From positions 1 through 64,000 of the forward strand of contig DATMYF010000023.1 in the NCBI GenBank assembly GCA_035561075.1: DNA of 64,000 nt, given 5' to 3'. Made by a program: the position numbers and the translations under genes. The DNA comes from JAMCRM01 sp035561075. GTDB lineage: Bacteria; Acidobacteriota; Terriglobia; Bryobacterales; Bryobacteraceae. How positions within the stretch are numbered: the stretch's first letter is position 1; the number at the start of each line of letters is the position of its first letter. Below the pieces are notes generated by a model. The model was not told the origin of the DNA and ran no database searches. It worked only from the letters and a program-made list of their open reading frames with translations. Below, in pieces: positions 40,807-49,751 of the stretch.

Positions 40807-42963
40807 CTACTGGCCCAGCACGACCACAAAGCCGTCCGATGTGCCGCCCGCGTAATCCGCGCGCGTCGCGTTCGCGGTGGCCCGGATCCCCGGGTTAGAG
40901 GTAACGCCACCGATAGCAACTGAGCCATCCGGGCCCACTGCGATCGAGTAGCCCACGTGGATGTTGATTTGCCCCAGGTACGTCGAATAGACCAGCGCGT
41001 CGGCGCCGCTCTTGGTCGGGTCTATTTTGGTAGCGAAGACGTTCACGCCGCCGGGGTAGACGGTGGACAGCGCGTCGGGGGTTACGGGAAAGTCCTTCGA
41101 GAGCGTGTAGCCTGTCACCCAGATACTGCCGTAGGCGTCCACTGCGAGATCGTAAGCCACGTCGCCGCCCGAGCCGCCCAGGTAGGAGCAGTAAAGCAGC
41201 GCCGACTCCTTCGGGGCATCCAGGTCAAACCGGGCCACGAAGCCATCTCCATCGCCACCCGGAGCGCTGGTCTTGAAAGCGCCATCACTGACCGGCAGGT
41301 CGCGCGAGAGCGTCACCCCGGCGAGCACCACTTTGCCATCCGGATCGAGGGCGATGCGGCGCGCTTCATCGAGCTCCGAGCCGCCGAAGTACGAGGCATA
41401 CGGAACCGATGCGTCACCCGACTGCGAAGCGTCAATTTTGGCGAGGAAGACATCCACCCGGCCCTGGTAATTCTCGTAATAGGGTGAACCCGCCCAGGAG
41501 AACTCGCTAGAGGATGTCGAGCCGGCGATGTACGCCATGCCCTCAGGGGTTACGGCGATAGACCGGCCGTCGTCGTAGCCGTTCCCGCCGAGGAGCGTCG
41601 AGTACACCAGCGTTTCGGGATCCGCCAGGGCGTTGGGGTTGAACTTCGCCACGAAGGCGTCTTGAGGCCCCCAAAGCGTGCTCTGGCGCGCCGATCCGGT
41701 CAAAGGGAGATTCGTTGAGGTGGTGGTACCCACGATGTAGATATTGCCCGCCGCGTCCACGTCGATCCCGCGGCCTTCGTCCGTACCGTTGCCGCCAAAG
41801 TAGGTGGAATAGGTGAGCGAATACTCGCCGCCGATCGAGGGCTGCAACCTCAGCACAAAGGCCTCGGTGCCGCCGGAACTCAAGAGTGCCGACTGGTAGG
41901 CGAAGCCGCCCAGCGGGAAGTTGGTTGAGGTGGTGGACCCGGTGAGGTAGACGTTGCCGGCGGCGTCGAGCGCCATATCGGTTGCCACATCGGCCGCGTT
42001 GCCCCCGATGTAGGTGAAGTAGAGGAGCGAATCGGCGCCCGCGGCTCGCGGGTTGATCTTGGCCACGAAAAGATCCGAAGCGGCTTTGAATTCCGAGCTA
42101 TACGGATTACCCGTCGCCGCAAGGCCGCCGTCGGTCACGTACCCGGCCGCCCAAACCATGCCCTCTCGATCGATCTTCACGGCCGCCACCGCATCCCCGG
42201 CCACCCCGCCGTAGAGTGAGGCGTACTGCAGCACCGGGTCGATCACCAGCGCACGGGAGCGGTCATAATGCGCGACTTCGACGCGGGCCATGTTCCTACC
42301 CTGGAGCCGGTATCGCGCCGCGATTTCCTGCCGCGTACCATCGGCAGCCTGCTGGTAAACCACAGGCCGCTTCTGCACCAGGCGGTTGCCGCCGGCCTGG
42401 AGTTCCAGGTCGCCATCCGGGGTGAGGGTCAGGCGGTCGGCGCCGCGGAAGCGCAGGCGGATCCGCGCGGGGTCCGCGCCGGGCCGCAGCACGAAGTCGT
42501 ATTCAAGCTGGCGGCCGTTGCCGTAATAAACCAGGTCGGTCCCCGGGTAAACTTCGCGATAGCGTACGCGGGTGTACTGCGGAACGCCCGTGCGCCATGC
42601 TTCGCGTCGGTTCCCCAGCAGGTAATTGCCCCGCGCGGGGAGCGGGTCCACGCCGTCCATCTCCGGAGACAAAGCACCGCCGTCGAGCGAAATGCCGATG
42701 CGGCGCGGCGTCTTGCCATCCTTGCCCGCTAGCGACACCAGTGCCTCGCGTCCCGTGAGAGCCACGCCGTAGCCGGCCGAGCGCGTTGCGAAGCGAACCT
42801 GGGGATTCCACTGGCCCGCGTTCGCCTCGAAGCGAAGCGGCAGCGTTGCCAGCGTTTCCCGGGCCTTCGCCACCGCCGGTTCCACGCTAGCCGCCTGCGC
42901 CGTCGCGAGGCCCGCGGCGCACACCGGGATGAAGACACGAAGGAAGACGCGTAGAGAGTACAT
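40807..42963 (-). CDS. Secreted SBBP-repeat beta-propeller protein
   Basis: 718 residues with a leader (VFLRVFIPVCAAGLATAQAA). The N-terminal domain (LPLRFEANAGQWNPQVRFAT, YTRVRYREVYPGTDLVYYGN) is the one that usually precedes SBBP repeats; about seven SBBP units follow, each with 'YxGGxxxDxxxxIAxDxxGxxYxxGxTxSxxFP' features, e.g. TYFGGNGTDEGRGIDVDAAG and TGYTLSKDFPVTPDALSTV. Extracellular; function unknown. It converges on the MoaD-like gene (1 bp apart) and diverges from XdhC. Confidence 0.86.
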   Translation of the reverse strand: MYSLRVFLRVFIPVCAAGLATAQAASVEPAVAKARETLATLPLRFEANAGQWNPQVRFATRSAGYGVALTGREALVSLAGKDGKTPRRIGISLDGGALSPEMDGVDPLPARGNYLLGNRREAWRTGVPQYTRVRYREVYPGTDLVYYGNGRQLEYDFVLRPGADPARIRLRFRGADRLTLTPDGDLELQAGGNRLVQKRPVVYQQAADGTRQEIAARYRLQGRNMARVEVAHYDRSRALVIDPVLQYASLYGGVAGDAVAAVKIDREGMVWAAGYVTDGGLAATGNPYSSEFKAASDLFVAKINPRAAGADSLLYFTYIGGNAADVATDMALDAAGNVYLTGSTTSTNFPLGGFAYQSALLSSGGTEAFVLRLQPSIGGEYSLTYSTYFGGNGTDEGRGIDVDAAGNIYIVGTTTSTNLPLTGSARQSTLWGPQDAFVAKFNPNALADPETLVYSTLLGGNGYDDGRSIAVTPEGMAYIAGSTSSSEFSWAGSPYYENYQGRVDVFLAKIDASQSGDASVPYASYFGGSELDEARRIALDPDGKVVLAGVTLSRDLPVSDGAFKTSAPGGDGDGFVARFDLDAPKESALLYCSYLGGSGGDVAYDLAVDAYGSIWVTGYTLSKDFPVTPDALSTVYPGGVNVFATKIDPTKSGADALVYSTYLGQINIHVGYSIAVGPDGSVAIGGVTSNPGIRATANATRADYAGGTSDGFVVVLGQ

Positions 42964-43019
42964 AGTTCTTAGTAAACCTAGAAGATAACACGAGTTGCGC
43001 TACGTTATAATTGCGCTTA

Positions 43020-43859
43020 ATGGACATCTGGGAGGAACTCGTGGCGTTGCGGCGTGCCGGACGCAAGTGCGCCCTCGCCACCATCGTGGACGTCCGCGGT
43101 TCCATCCCCAGCCACCAGAGCGCCAAAATGCTGGTGCGGGACGACGGCTCGATCATCGGGACCATCGGGGGCGGCTGCGTGGAAGCGGAGGTCTGGAATG
43201 CCGCCCGGGAATCGTTCGAGACCGGAAAACCCAGACACCTGAGCTTCAACCTGGGCCAGGATGCCGCCTACGACAACGGCCTGATTTGCGGCGGCCAGTT
43301 GGAGATTTACGTGGAACCGATCCTGCCTGCTCCGCGCGCCTTCATTTTCGGCGCCGGCCACATCTCCCGCGGTCTGGCGCAGGTTGCGACTCTCGCCGGC
43401 TTCGAAACCGTGATCGTGGACGACCGTGACAGCTTCGCCAACCGCGAGCGCTTCCCGGACGCCGCTGAAATCCACGCCGGCGAGTATGAAGAAGTATTTC
43501 CCAGGCTGAACGTCAACGAGACCGGCTACATAGTGATCGTGACGCGTGGGCACCGGGACGATATGCGGGTGCTCCGCTGGGCAGTCGGCACCAGCGCTCG
43601 CTACATCGCCATGATCGGGAGCAAGCGCAAGGTGATCGGGGTCATCCGGGAGCTCGAAAAAGAAGGCATTCCCCCGGCCGCCTTCGAGAAGGTGTTCGCC
43701 CCCATGGGTCTGGAGATCGGCGCCGTGTCGCCGGAAGAAATCGCGATTTCGGTGGTGGCCGAAATGATCGCTATGCGGCGCAACCCCGCTTCGGATTGGC
43801 GCGCGTTGTCGAAGACCGTCTTCGCCGACCAGTCGCTGCGAGCGATGCTGCTTCAGTGA
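43020..43859 (+). CDS. XdhC-family molybdenum-cofactor insertion/sulfuration protein
   Basis: 279 residues from the ATG at 43020. CALATIVDVRGSIPSHQSAK, DGSIIGTIGGGCVEAEVW and GLICGGQLEIYVEPI form the XdhC N-domain, including Cys53 and Cys90; FIFGAGHISRGLAQVA is the Rossmann nucleotide loop and YIAMIGSKRKVIGVI the C-terminal mark. XdhC holds molybdenum cofactor and delivers it to xanthine-dehydrogenase-type enzymes. It overlaps the MocA gene by 4 bp (GTGA), but no hydroxylase structural genes are in the window. Confidence 0.9.
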   Translation: MDIWEELVALRRAGRKCALATIVDVRGSIPSHQSAKMLVRDDGSIIGTIGGGCVEAEVWNAARESFETGKPRHLSFNLGQDAAYDNGLICGGQLEIYVEPILPAPRAFIFGAGHISRGLAQVATLAGFETVIVDDRDSFANRERFPDAAEIHAGEYEEVFPRLNVNETGYIVIVTRGHRDDMRVLRWAVGTSARYIAMIGSKRKVIGVIRELEKEGIPPAAFEKVFAPMGLEIGAVSPEEIAISVVAEMIAMRRNPASDWRALSKTVFADQSLRAMLLQ

Positions 43860-44437
43860 AGACCGCCGGTCTCATTCTCGCCGCCGGGGAGTCCCGCCGC
43901 ATGGGGCGGCCCAAGGCGCTGCTCGAATACCGCGGGGAAACCTTCCTCGACCGCCTGATCCGGCTGTTCTCGGCGGTCTGCTCGCCCGTCATTGTGGTGT
44001 TGGGGGCGGAGCCGGAGGCCATTCCCGCAGGCGCGCAACGGGGCGAGGCCGCCCGCTTCGTATTGAACCCCGATTACCGCCGCGGCCAGTTCTCCTCAAT
44101 GCAGCGCGGCTTGCGGGAGGTTCCGCCCGAAGCCGAAGGAGTGCTGTTCACTTTGGTGGATCATCCCGTCGTAGAGGCCGCTACGCTGGCGAGCCTGCTG
44201 GCGGGTTCCGGCCCCCTGCGTATTCCGCGCTACCTGGGCCGGCGCGGCCATCCCATCTGGTTCTCCACCGCCCTAACCGCGGAGTTCCTGGCCCTGCCGC
44301 CCGATGCCACGGCCCGCGAAGTGGTGCATCGTTACAACGCAGAGGTAGAGTACATAGACGTGGACGACCGAGGCGTACTGGAAGACATCGACGAACCGGG
44401 CGATTACCGCCGCCTTGCCGGGGGAGGCCACGCATGA
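43856..44437 (+). CDS. Molybdenum cofactor cytidylyltransferase-like (MocA) enzyme
   Basis: 193 residues from a GTG at 43856 that overlaps the XdhC stop. AGLILAAGESRRMGRPKALL is the nucleotidyltransferase P-loop-like motif, GQFSSMQRGL and FTLVDHPVVEAATL the metal and substrate sites (DHP), and GHPIWFSTALTAEF a family mark. It would transfer CMP onto molybdopterin, the form used by many hydroxylases. The pair XdhC-MocA is the standard maturation set. It overlaps the AsmA-like gene by 4 bp. Confidence 0.88.
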   Translation: MKTAGLILAAGESRRMGRPKALLEYRGETFLDRLIRLFSAVCSPVIVVLGAEPEAIPAGAQRGEAARFVLNPDYRRGQFSSMQRGLREVPPEAEGVLFTLVDHPVVEAATLASLLAGSGPLRIPRYLGRRGHPIWFSTALTAEFLALPPDATAREVVHRYNAEVEYIDVDDRGVLEDIDEPGDYRRLAGGGHA

Positions 44438-46806
44438 AGGTGGCCGCCAGGCGCGCCGCCAAACTCGCCGCGCTTGCCGTTGTGCTGCTAGTGGCCGCCG
44501 GGGTGGTAGCCCCCTTCATCAGTGCGGACCGCTATCGGGACCGCATCCAGGCGGCCCTGGAGGGTGCCTTGGGACGCAAGGTCGAAATCGGCGAGGTGCA
44601 CTTCAACGTCTTCACCGGCGTCGGTTTCGCGGTCGACAACGTGGTGATCCATGAGGACCCGGCCATCGGGATCGAGCCAATAGCCTATGTGAACTCGCTC
44701 GAGGCCGTGCCGCGCGTCTGGTCGCTGTTCACCAGGAAACTGGAGTTCTCATCCATTAGGCTGGATGCGGCCAGCATCAACGTGGCCAAGACCGGCACCG
44801 CCTCCGGCCCGGGCCGCTGGAATCTGGAGGCCCTCCTCAACCGTTCGCTGGTGATGACGTTTCCCGAGATCCACGTCCGGCGGGGGCGCATCAATCTCCG
44901 CTTCGGGGAAACCAAGACGGTTTTCTACCTCACCGAGACGGACCTGGACATCTATCCGCCAGCGCGCGGCGGCACGGACTGGAGCGTGCGCTTTTCGGGC
45001 AGTCCCGCCCGCAGCGACCGCCCCTCCCGCGCGTTCGGATATTTGGCCGCCCGGGGCCGCTGGACCGCGGCGGAGCACGGACGCCCGGACCGCCTGGACC
45101 TCGACGTGGAACTGGAACGCAGCGCCATCGGGGACATCACCGCGCTCATTCGCGGCGCCGACGCCGGCATTCATGGCGCCGTCTCCTCGCGCATGCGCGT
45201 CGCCGGACCCATTGAAGACCTGCGCATCTCCGGCCGCCTGACGATAGAGGACGTGCATCGCTGGGACCTGCTCCCCGCCCACGGCCGCAACTGGCCGTTG
45301 AACGTGCGCGGCCGCCTGAATCTGCTGGCTCACCGCCTGGAGCTCGAAACCAGTTCCTCGGGGCGCGAAGCCCTCCCTCTGTCTGTGCGCCTCGAAGTGG
45401 CTGACTTCCTGGCCCAGCCGCAGCTCTCCGTGGCCATGAACTGGAACCATTTCCCGCTCGCCCCGGTGCTGGACCTGGCGCGTCACATGGGCGCCGAGCT
45501 GCCGGAAAGGCTGCAACTCGCGGGCACGCTCGACGGCTCTGCAACTTATGGCAGCGCCAACGGCCTGGTTGGCGAACTCGCCTTCCGCGATACCGCCGTC
45601 ACCATCCCGGACTCGCCGCCTATCCGTTTTGAAGAGGCACGTTTGCTGTTCGACCGCGACGGCGTGCGCCTCACCCCCTCCTTAGTGCGGACAGCCGAGA
45701 ACGACATCGCCCAACTGGAAGCCGCCTACCGCTGGGATACCCGCGCCACGGACCTCGCCATTTCAACCAAGTCGATGAACGTGGCCTCCTTGCGCTCCCA
45801 AGTGGCGTTGGCCGCCGTGCCGTGGCTGGAGCACGTGGAGTCCGGCGCCTGGAGCGGACAGCTTCGATATCAGTGGCAACCCGCACTTATTCCCGTTCCC
45901 CAGCAGAGTGCCTGGAGCGGGCAGATCGAGCTGAAGAACGTGGGATTCCCGGTGGCCGGCATGGCCGAACCGCTGCGCATCGAGACGGCGCGCGCCCTCA
46001 TCCAAGGGTCGCGCATCGTGGTCGACCGCATGCAAGTCCGCGCCGGGAAGATCGAGGCTGCCGGGGAATACCGTTACGAGCCGTCGATGGCGCGTCCGCA
46101 CCGATTCCACCTGAACGTCCCGGAGGCTGGAGCGGAGGAAATCGAGCGCCTCTTCACCCCCACCTTCGAGCGCAGCCGCGGCCTGCTGGCGCGGGCCTTT
46201 AACATCGGCCGCTCATCAGTGCCGCCATGGCTCGCAACGCGCCGGATGGAGGGCACCCTGGAGATCGGCACCCTGACGGTGGCCACCACAAAACTGGGCA
46301 ATGTGCACGGCCGGCTGGTGTGGGACGGCACCCGCGCCCGCTTCGACCAGGTGACCGCATCGGTGGAAGACGGCACGCTTTCCGGCGTCCTCAACGTGAG
46401 CCTTCGGGGTTCCAGGCCCGCGTACCTTCTGACTACCCGTATCCGCAAAATGAGCTGCCGATCGGGCAGGATCGATGCCGACGGGGTGATCGAAACTCGC
46501 GGCATGGGCGCCGAACTGCTCGCCAACCTGCGCTCTACCGGCACCTTCAACGGCCATGCCCTGGAACTCGGATCGGTTCCGCCGATCAAGAGCGTGACCG
46601 GCGCGTATCGCCTGGCTTGGGCGAAACCCGAGCCGCGGCTCCGCTTCTGGGATCTGCACATTGCCACTGGGGAAGAGATCTACACGGGCACCGGCGCCAC
46701 CCAGGAGGATGGGCGGCTATTGATTCAGCTTTCGAGCGGTGATCGTGAAATGCGCATGAGCGGGACCCTCGCGAAGCTTGACGTGGACGAGCCCGTCGCG
46801 CCGTAG
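44434..46806 (+). CDS. AsmA-family (AsmA/TamB-like) envelope protein
   Basis: 790 residues. An N-terminal membrane anchor (KLAALAVVLLVAAGVVAPFI) is followed by the AsmA opening SADRYRDRIQAALEGALGRK with VEIGEVHFNVFTGVGFAVDN, then long repeating beta-strand segments (FSSIRLDAASINVAK, GRWNLEALLNRSL). Such proteins bridge inner and outer membrane and may carry lipid. Its ATG overlaps MocA by 4 bp, although the functions seem unrelated. Its 3' end overlaps the convergent 151-aa membrane-protein gene by 90 bp. Confidence 0.83.
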   Translation: MKVAARRAAKLAALAVVLLVAAGVVAPFISADRYRDRIQAALEGALGRKVEIGEVHFNVFTGVGFAVDNVVIHEDPAIGIEPIAYVNSLEAVPRVWSLFTRKLEFSSIRLDAASINVAKTGTASGPGRWNLEALLNRSLVMTFPEIHVRRGRINLRFGETKTVFYLTETDLDIYPPARGGTDWSVRFSGSPARSDRPSRAFGYLAARGRWTAAEHGRPDRLDLDVELERSAIGDITALIRGADAGIHGAVSSRMRVAGPIEDLRISGRLTIEDVHRWDLLPAHGRNWPLNVRGRLNLLAHRLELETSSSGREALPLSVRLEVADFLAQPQLSVAMNWNHFPLAPVLDLARHMGAELPERLQLAGTLDGSATYGSANGLVGELAFRDTAVTIPDSPPIRFEEARLLFDRDGVRLTPSLVRTAENDIAQLEAAYRWDTRATDLAISTKSMNVASLRSQVALAAVPWLEHVESGAWSGQLRYQWQPALIPVPQQSAWSGQIELKNVGFPVAGMAEPLRIETARALIQGSRIVVDRMQVRAGKIEAAGEYRYEPSMARPHRFHLNVPEAGAEEIERLFTPTFERSRGLLARAFNIGRSSVPPWLATRRMEGTLEIGTLTVATTKLGNVHGRLVWDGTRARFDQVTASVEDGTLSGVLNVSLRGSRPAYLLTTRIRKMSCRSGRIDADGVIETRGMGAELLANLRSTGTFNGHALELGSVPPIKSVTGAYRLAWAKPEPRLRFWDLHIATGEEIYTGTGATQEDGRLLIQLSSGDREMRMSGTLAKLDVDEPVAP

Positions 46807-47172
46807 ACCCACCGAAGCGAGTTGTACACGCGTAGCCGTGTACGCCGGTTCTTCCTCCTCGGTCTCTTCTTCTTCCTGCGGCTCGTAGTACAGGTGGACG
46901 TAGTACGTCACCATCCCGGCGAGAAGGCCAAGTAGAACGACAACCCCCACCCATCCGATAGTCCGGGAGTTCCATGTATGCTCGCGCTCCATCGCCGCGC
47001 CGGTGGCCCGCACGCAGGCGTACGCGATCGCCGGGACCAGCCCGAGCTTCCAGTACCAGAAGACCAGATCCAGGTGGGCTTGCCCCGCCACCTGGCCCCA
47101 CACTGCGAACACCGCCAGCAGCGCGATCAGGAACTCGATCGTATAGGCGAGCCGAATCAGCCGATTATCCAC
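46717..47172 (-). CDS. Hypothetical small membrane protein with acidic linker
   Basis: 151 residues. Two or three hydrophobic helices (YTIEFLIALLAVFAVWG, FWYWKLGLVPAIAYACV, TIGWVGVVVLLGLLAGMVTY) are followed by an acidic stretch (EPQEEEETEEEEPAYTA) and a 45-residue tail. The last 30 codons lie antisense to the AsmA-like gene, which is unusual in length, so the tail may be a 3' extension after loss of an earlier stop. The hydrophobic part looks genuinely coding. Function unknown. It diverges from the first FtsX-like permease gene, 43 bp apart. Confidence 0.62.
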   Translation of the reverse strand: MDNRLIRLAYTIEFLIALLAVFAVWGQVAGQAHLDLVFWYWKLGLVPAIAYACVRATGAAMEREHTWNSRTIGWVGVVVLLGLLAGMVTYYVHLYYEPQEEEETEEEEPAYTATRVQLASVGLRRDGLVHVKLREGPAHAHFTITARKLNQ

Positions 47173-47215
47173 AACTTACAGGGTGATTCTCCATCTTACG
47201 TTATTCTGGGAAAAG

Positions 47216-48487
47216 ATGGCAGGCCTTGTATCCGATCTCGTGCGCTTCCGTTATGACTTTGGGAACGCCCTGATGCTGGCGCTGGAATCCCTCAGGACCC
47301 ACAAACTGCGCAGCTTTCTGACGCTGCTGGGCGTCATCATCGGGGTAGCCAGCGTCGTGCTGGTGGGCGCCGCAATCTCCGGGCTGGGTGTCTACGCGGA
47401 GGAGAGCACCGCCAAGGCATTCGGCAGCAACTCGTTCCTGGTGGCCCAGGTAGCCGCCGCGGGACGCATGACCCGAAAGGAGTTCACCGCCCGGATCAAG
47501 CGCAACAAGCAGATCCGCCGGGAAGACGCCGATTACCTGCGCTCGGCCGCCGGCGACACCACCCTGTACAGCCCCTACCAGCAGCGCACCGCCGACGTGA
47601 AGCATGCGAGCTTCACGTCTGAGGACACCACCGTCATTGGGGTTGCCGCGGACATGGCCGGCATCCGCGATATCACGATCTCCGACGGACGTTTCTTCAC
47701 CGAGCAGGAAGAACGGGCTCGCGCAGCGGTGGCGGTGATCGGTGATGAGGTGAAGACCGCGCTCTTCCCCTCCGAATCGCCGCTCGGCCGCACGGTGAAG
47801 ATCAACGGCATCGATTTCGTTGTGATCGGGGTGCTCGAGCGGCTGGGTTCAGCCTTCGGCAACAGCCTGGACAAGTCTACCTATATCCCGTATCCGGTCT
47901 TTGCGCGGATGTGGGGAGCGGGGAATTCCATCGCCGTCTTCGCGCGTCCGCGCCCCGAGACCGGGCTGCCAATGCAGCACTCGCTCGATCAGACCCGCGC
48001 GGCGCTGCGGGTGCGCTTCCATACCCGCCCGGGCGAGCCGGATAACTTCGACACCCTCACCCCGGATGCCATCCGCGGCTTCATCGACAACATCCTCTCG
48101 ATGATCGCCGCCATCGTGGTGCCGGTAACGTGCATTTCCCTCGTGGTGGGCGGCATCGTGATCATGAACATCATGCTGGTGAGCGTGACGGAGCGAACGC
48201 GGGAGATCGGTATCCGGAAATCCCTGGGGGCGCGGCACTCCGACGTCATGCTGCAGGTGCTGATCGAGGCGGTCTTGATGGCGGTGGCCGGCGGGGCGAT
48301 CGGGGTAGCACTGGGGTCTGCGCTCACGGCGGTGCTGGCCCGCATCTTCGAGATAACCCTGGAAATTACCGCCGGATACGTGATGCTGGCGCTGGCCGTC
48401 TCAAGCATCGTAGGGATCGCTTCCGGCTGGTACCCGGCGTCGCGCGCGGCCCGGCTGGACCCGGTAGAGGCCCTGCGGGCGGAGTGA
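47216..48487 (+). CDS. MacB/FtsX-type ABC transporter permease (first of pair)
   Basis: 423 residues from the ATG at 47216. An N-terminal helix (LRSFLTLLGVIIGVASVVLV) leads into a large periplasmic MacB-type core (VIGDEVKTALFPSESPLGRT, INGIDFVVIGVLERL) and three C-terminal helices with the FtsX motif NIMLVSVTERTREIGIRKSL and GARHSDVMLQVLIEAV. Such permeases drive export or lipoprotein/peptide handling from the periplasm, powered by a separate ATPase. No ATPase is adjacent. It is followed 4 bp later by a second permease of the same type. Confidence 0.87.
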   Translation: MAGLVSDLVRFRYDFGNALMLALESLRTHKLRSFLTLLGVIIGVASVVLVGAAISGLGVYAEESTAKAFGSNSFLVAQVAAAGRMTRKEFTARIKRNKQIRREDADYLRSAAGDTTLYSPYQQRTADVKHASFTSEDTTVIGVAADMAGIRDITISDGRFFTEQEERARAAVAVIGDEVKTALFPSESPLGRTVKINGIDFVVIGVLERLGSAFGNSLDKSTYIPYPVFARMWGAGNSIAVFARPRPETGLPMQHSLDQTRAALRVRFHTRPGEPDNFDTLTPDAIRGFIDNILSMIAAIVVPVTCISLVVGGIVIMNIMLVSVTERTREIGIRKSLGARHSDVMLQVLIEAVLMAVAGGAIGVALGSALTAVLARIFEITLEITAGYVMLALAVSSIVGIASGWYPASRAARLDPVEALRAE

Positions 48488-48491
48488 AGCT

Positions 48492-49748
48492 GTGAACGTA
48501 AGCGGCATCGAAAACATGCAGATGGCCCTGGGGGCGGTGTGGACACACCGGTTCCGGAGCGGCCTGACGATCCTGGGAATCGTGATCGGGATCACCACCG
48601 TGGTGACGGTAGCGTCGCTGCTCACCGGCCTGCGCAAGGGCGTGGTGACCTTCTTCGAGGAACTGGGGCCGGACAACATTTTTTTGTATAAAACCGGCGG
48701 AGACCCCGGCCGCACACGCGCCCCGGAGCGCGAAATGCGCCGCCGCCCCATGCTGCCCTCTTATGCCGACCAGATCCGGCGCTGGTGCCCGGCCTCCGTC
48801 GAGGATACCGGCCTCCAGCTGTATATCCCGGGGATCATAGGGGGACGGCCGCTCACGGCGCGCGTTCGCGGCTACGAGTCCGACACCATCAACCTGATGG
48901 GGGCCTCGCCGAACATCTTCACACTCTCCCCGCGGGACCTGTCCCAGGGGCGCGTGTTTACCGCGGAGGAGAATGCCCGCGGGATGCATGTCATCACCAT
49001 AGGGGCAAGCGTGGCGGAAGCCCTTTTCCCGCGCGGCGATGCCGTGGGCCAGCAGGTGATGGTGGATGGCGCGGAGTTTACCGTGGTAGGGGTCTTCGCC
49101 AAGGCAAAGGGCGGCTTCTTTGGCGAAAACGGCCTCGACAACCAGATCACCCTGCCCATCCGCACGGCGGCATCGCGCTACCCACAGATTGACCGTTATA
49201 TGGTCATCGCCAAGGCCCGGCCCGGCATGCGCAAACAGGCGTACGACGAGGTGGAAGCCGCCATGCGCCGCATTCGCCGGCTGGCGCCAGGGGTTGAGAA
49301 CGACTTCAGTATCTCCACCCCGGACCAGATCATTCAGCAGTTCGACCGCATCACCGGGCTGATCGGCCTGGTGGCGATTGCCATCTCGGCGCTGGGCCTG
49401 CTGGTGGGCGGCATTGGGGTGATGAATATCATGCTGGTCTCGGTGACGGAGCGGACGCGCGAAATCGGCGTGCGGAAGGCGCTCGGTGCGCGGCGCCGCG
49501 ACATCGTCGGGCAGTTCCTGGTGGAGGCCATGACGCTCACCGGAAGCGGAGGCTTGCTGGGCATCGTGATCGCCATCGCGATCACCATGCTGATCGGGGT
49601 GCTGGTCCCCTCCCTGCCCTCCGAGGTACCTACATGGGCGGTGGTGACGGGCTTTAGTGTATCGGTAGCGATCGGGCTGTTCTTCGGCACCTGGCCGGCG
49701 ATGAAAGCGGCGCGTCTCGATCCGGTGGATGCCCTGCGTTATGAATAA
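48492..49748 (+). CDS. MacB/FtsX-type ABC transporter permease (second of pair)
   Basis: 418 residues from a GTG at 48492. HRFRSGLTILGIVIGITTVV is the first helix; VMVDGAEFTVVGVFAKAKGG lies in the periplasmic core; NIMLVSVTERTREIGVRKAL and GARRRDIVGQFLVEAMTLTG are the FtsX motif near the last helices. It closely parallels its upstream neighbour, so the two likely form a heterodimer produced by gene duplication. No ATPase or membrane-fusion protein lies beside them. It converges on the ABC-2 export permease gene, 3 bp apart. Confidence 0.87.
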   Translation: MNVSGIENMQMALGAVWTHRFRSGLTILGIVIGITTVVTVASLLTGLRKGVVTFFEELGPDNIFLYKTGGDPGRTRAPEREMRRRPMLPSYADQIRRWCPASVEDTGLQLYIPGIIGGRPLTARVRGYESDTINLMGASPNIFTLSPRDLSQGRVFTAEENARGMHVITIGASVAEALFPRGDAVGQQVMVDGAEFTVVGVFAKAKGGFFGENGLDNQITLPIRTAASRYPQIDRYMVIAKARPGMRKQAYDEVEAAMRRIRRLAPGVENDFSISTPDQIIQQFDRITGLIGLVAIAISALGLLVGGIGVMNIMLVSVTERTREIGVRKALGARRRDIVGQFLVEAMTLTGSGGLLGIVIAIAITMLIGVLVPSLPSEVPTWAVVTGFSVSVAIGLFFGTWPAMKAARLDPVDALRYE

Positions 49749-49751
49749 CGC

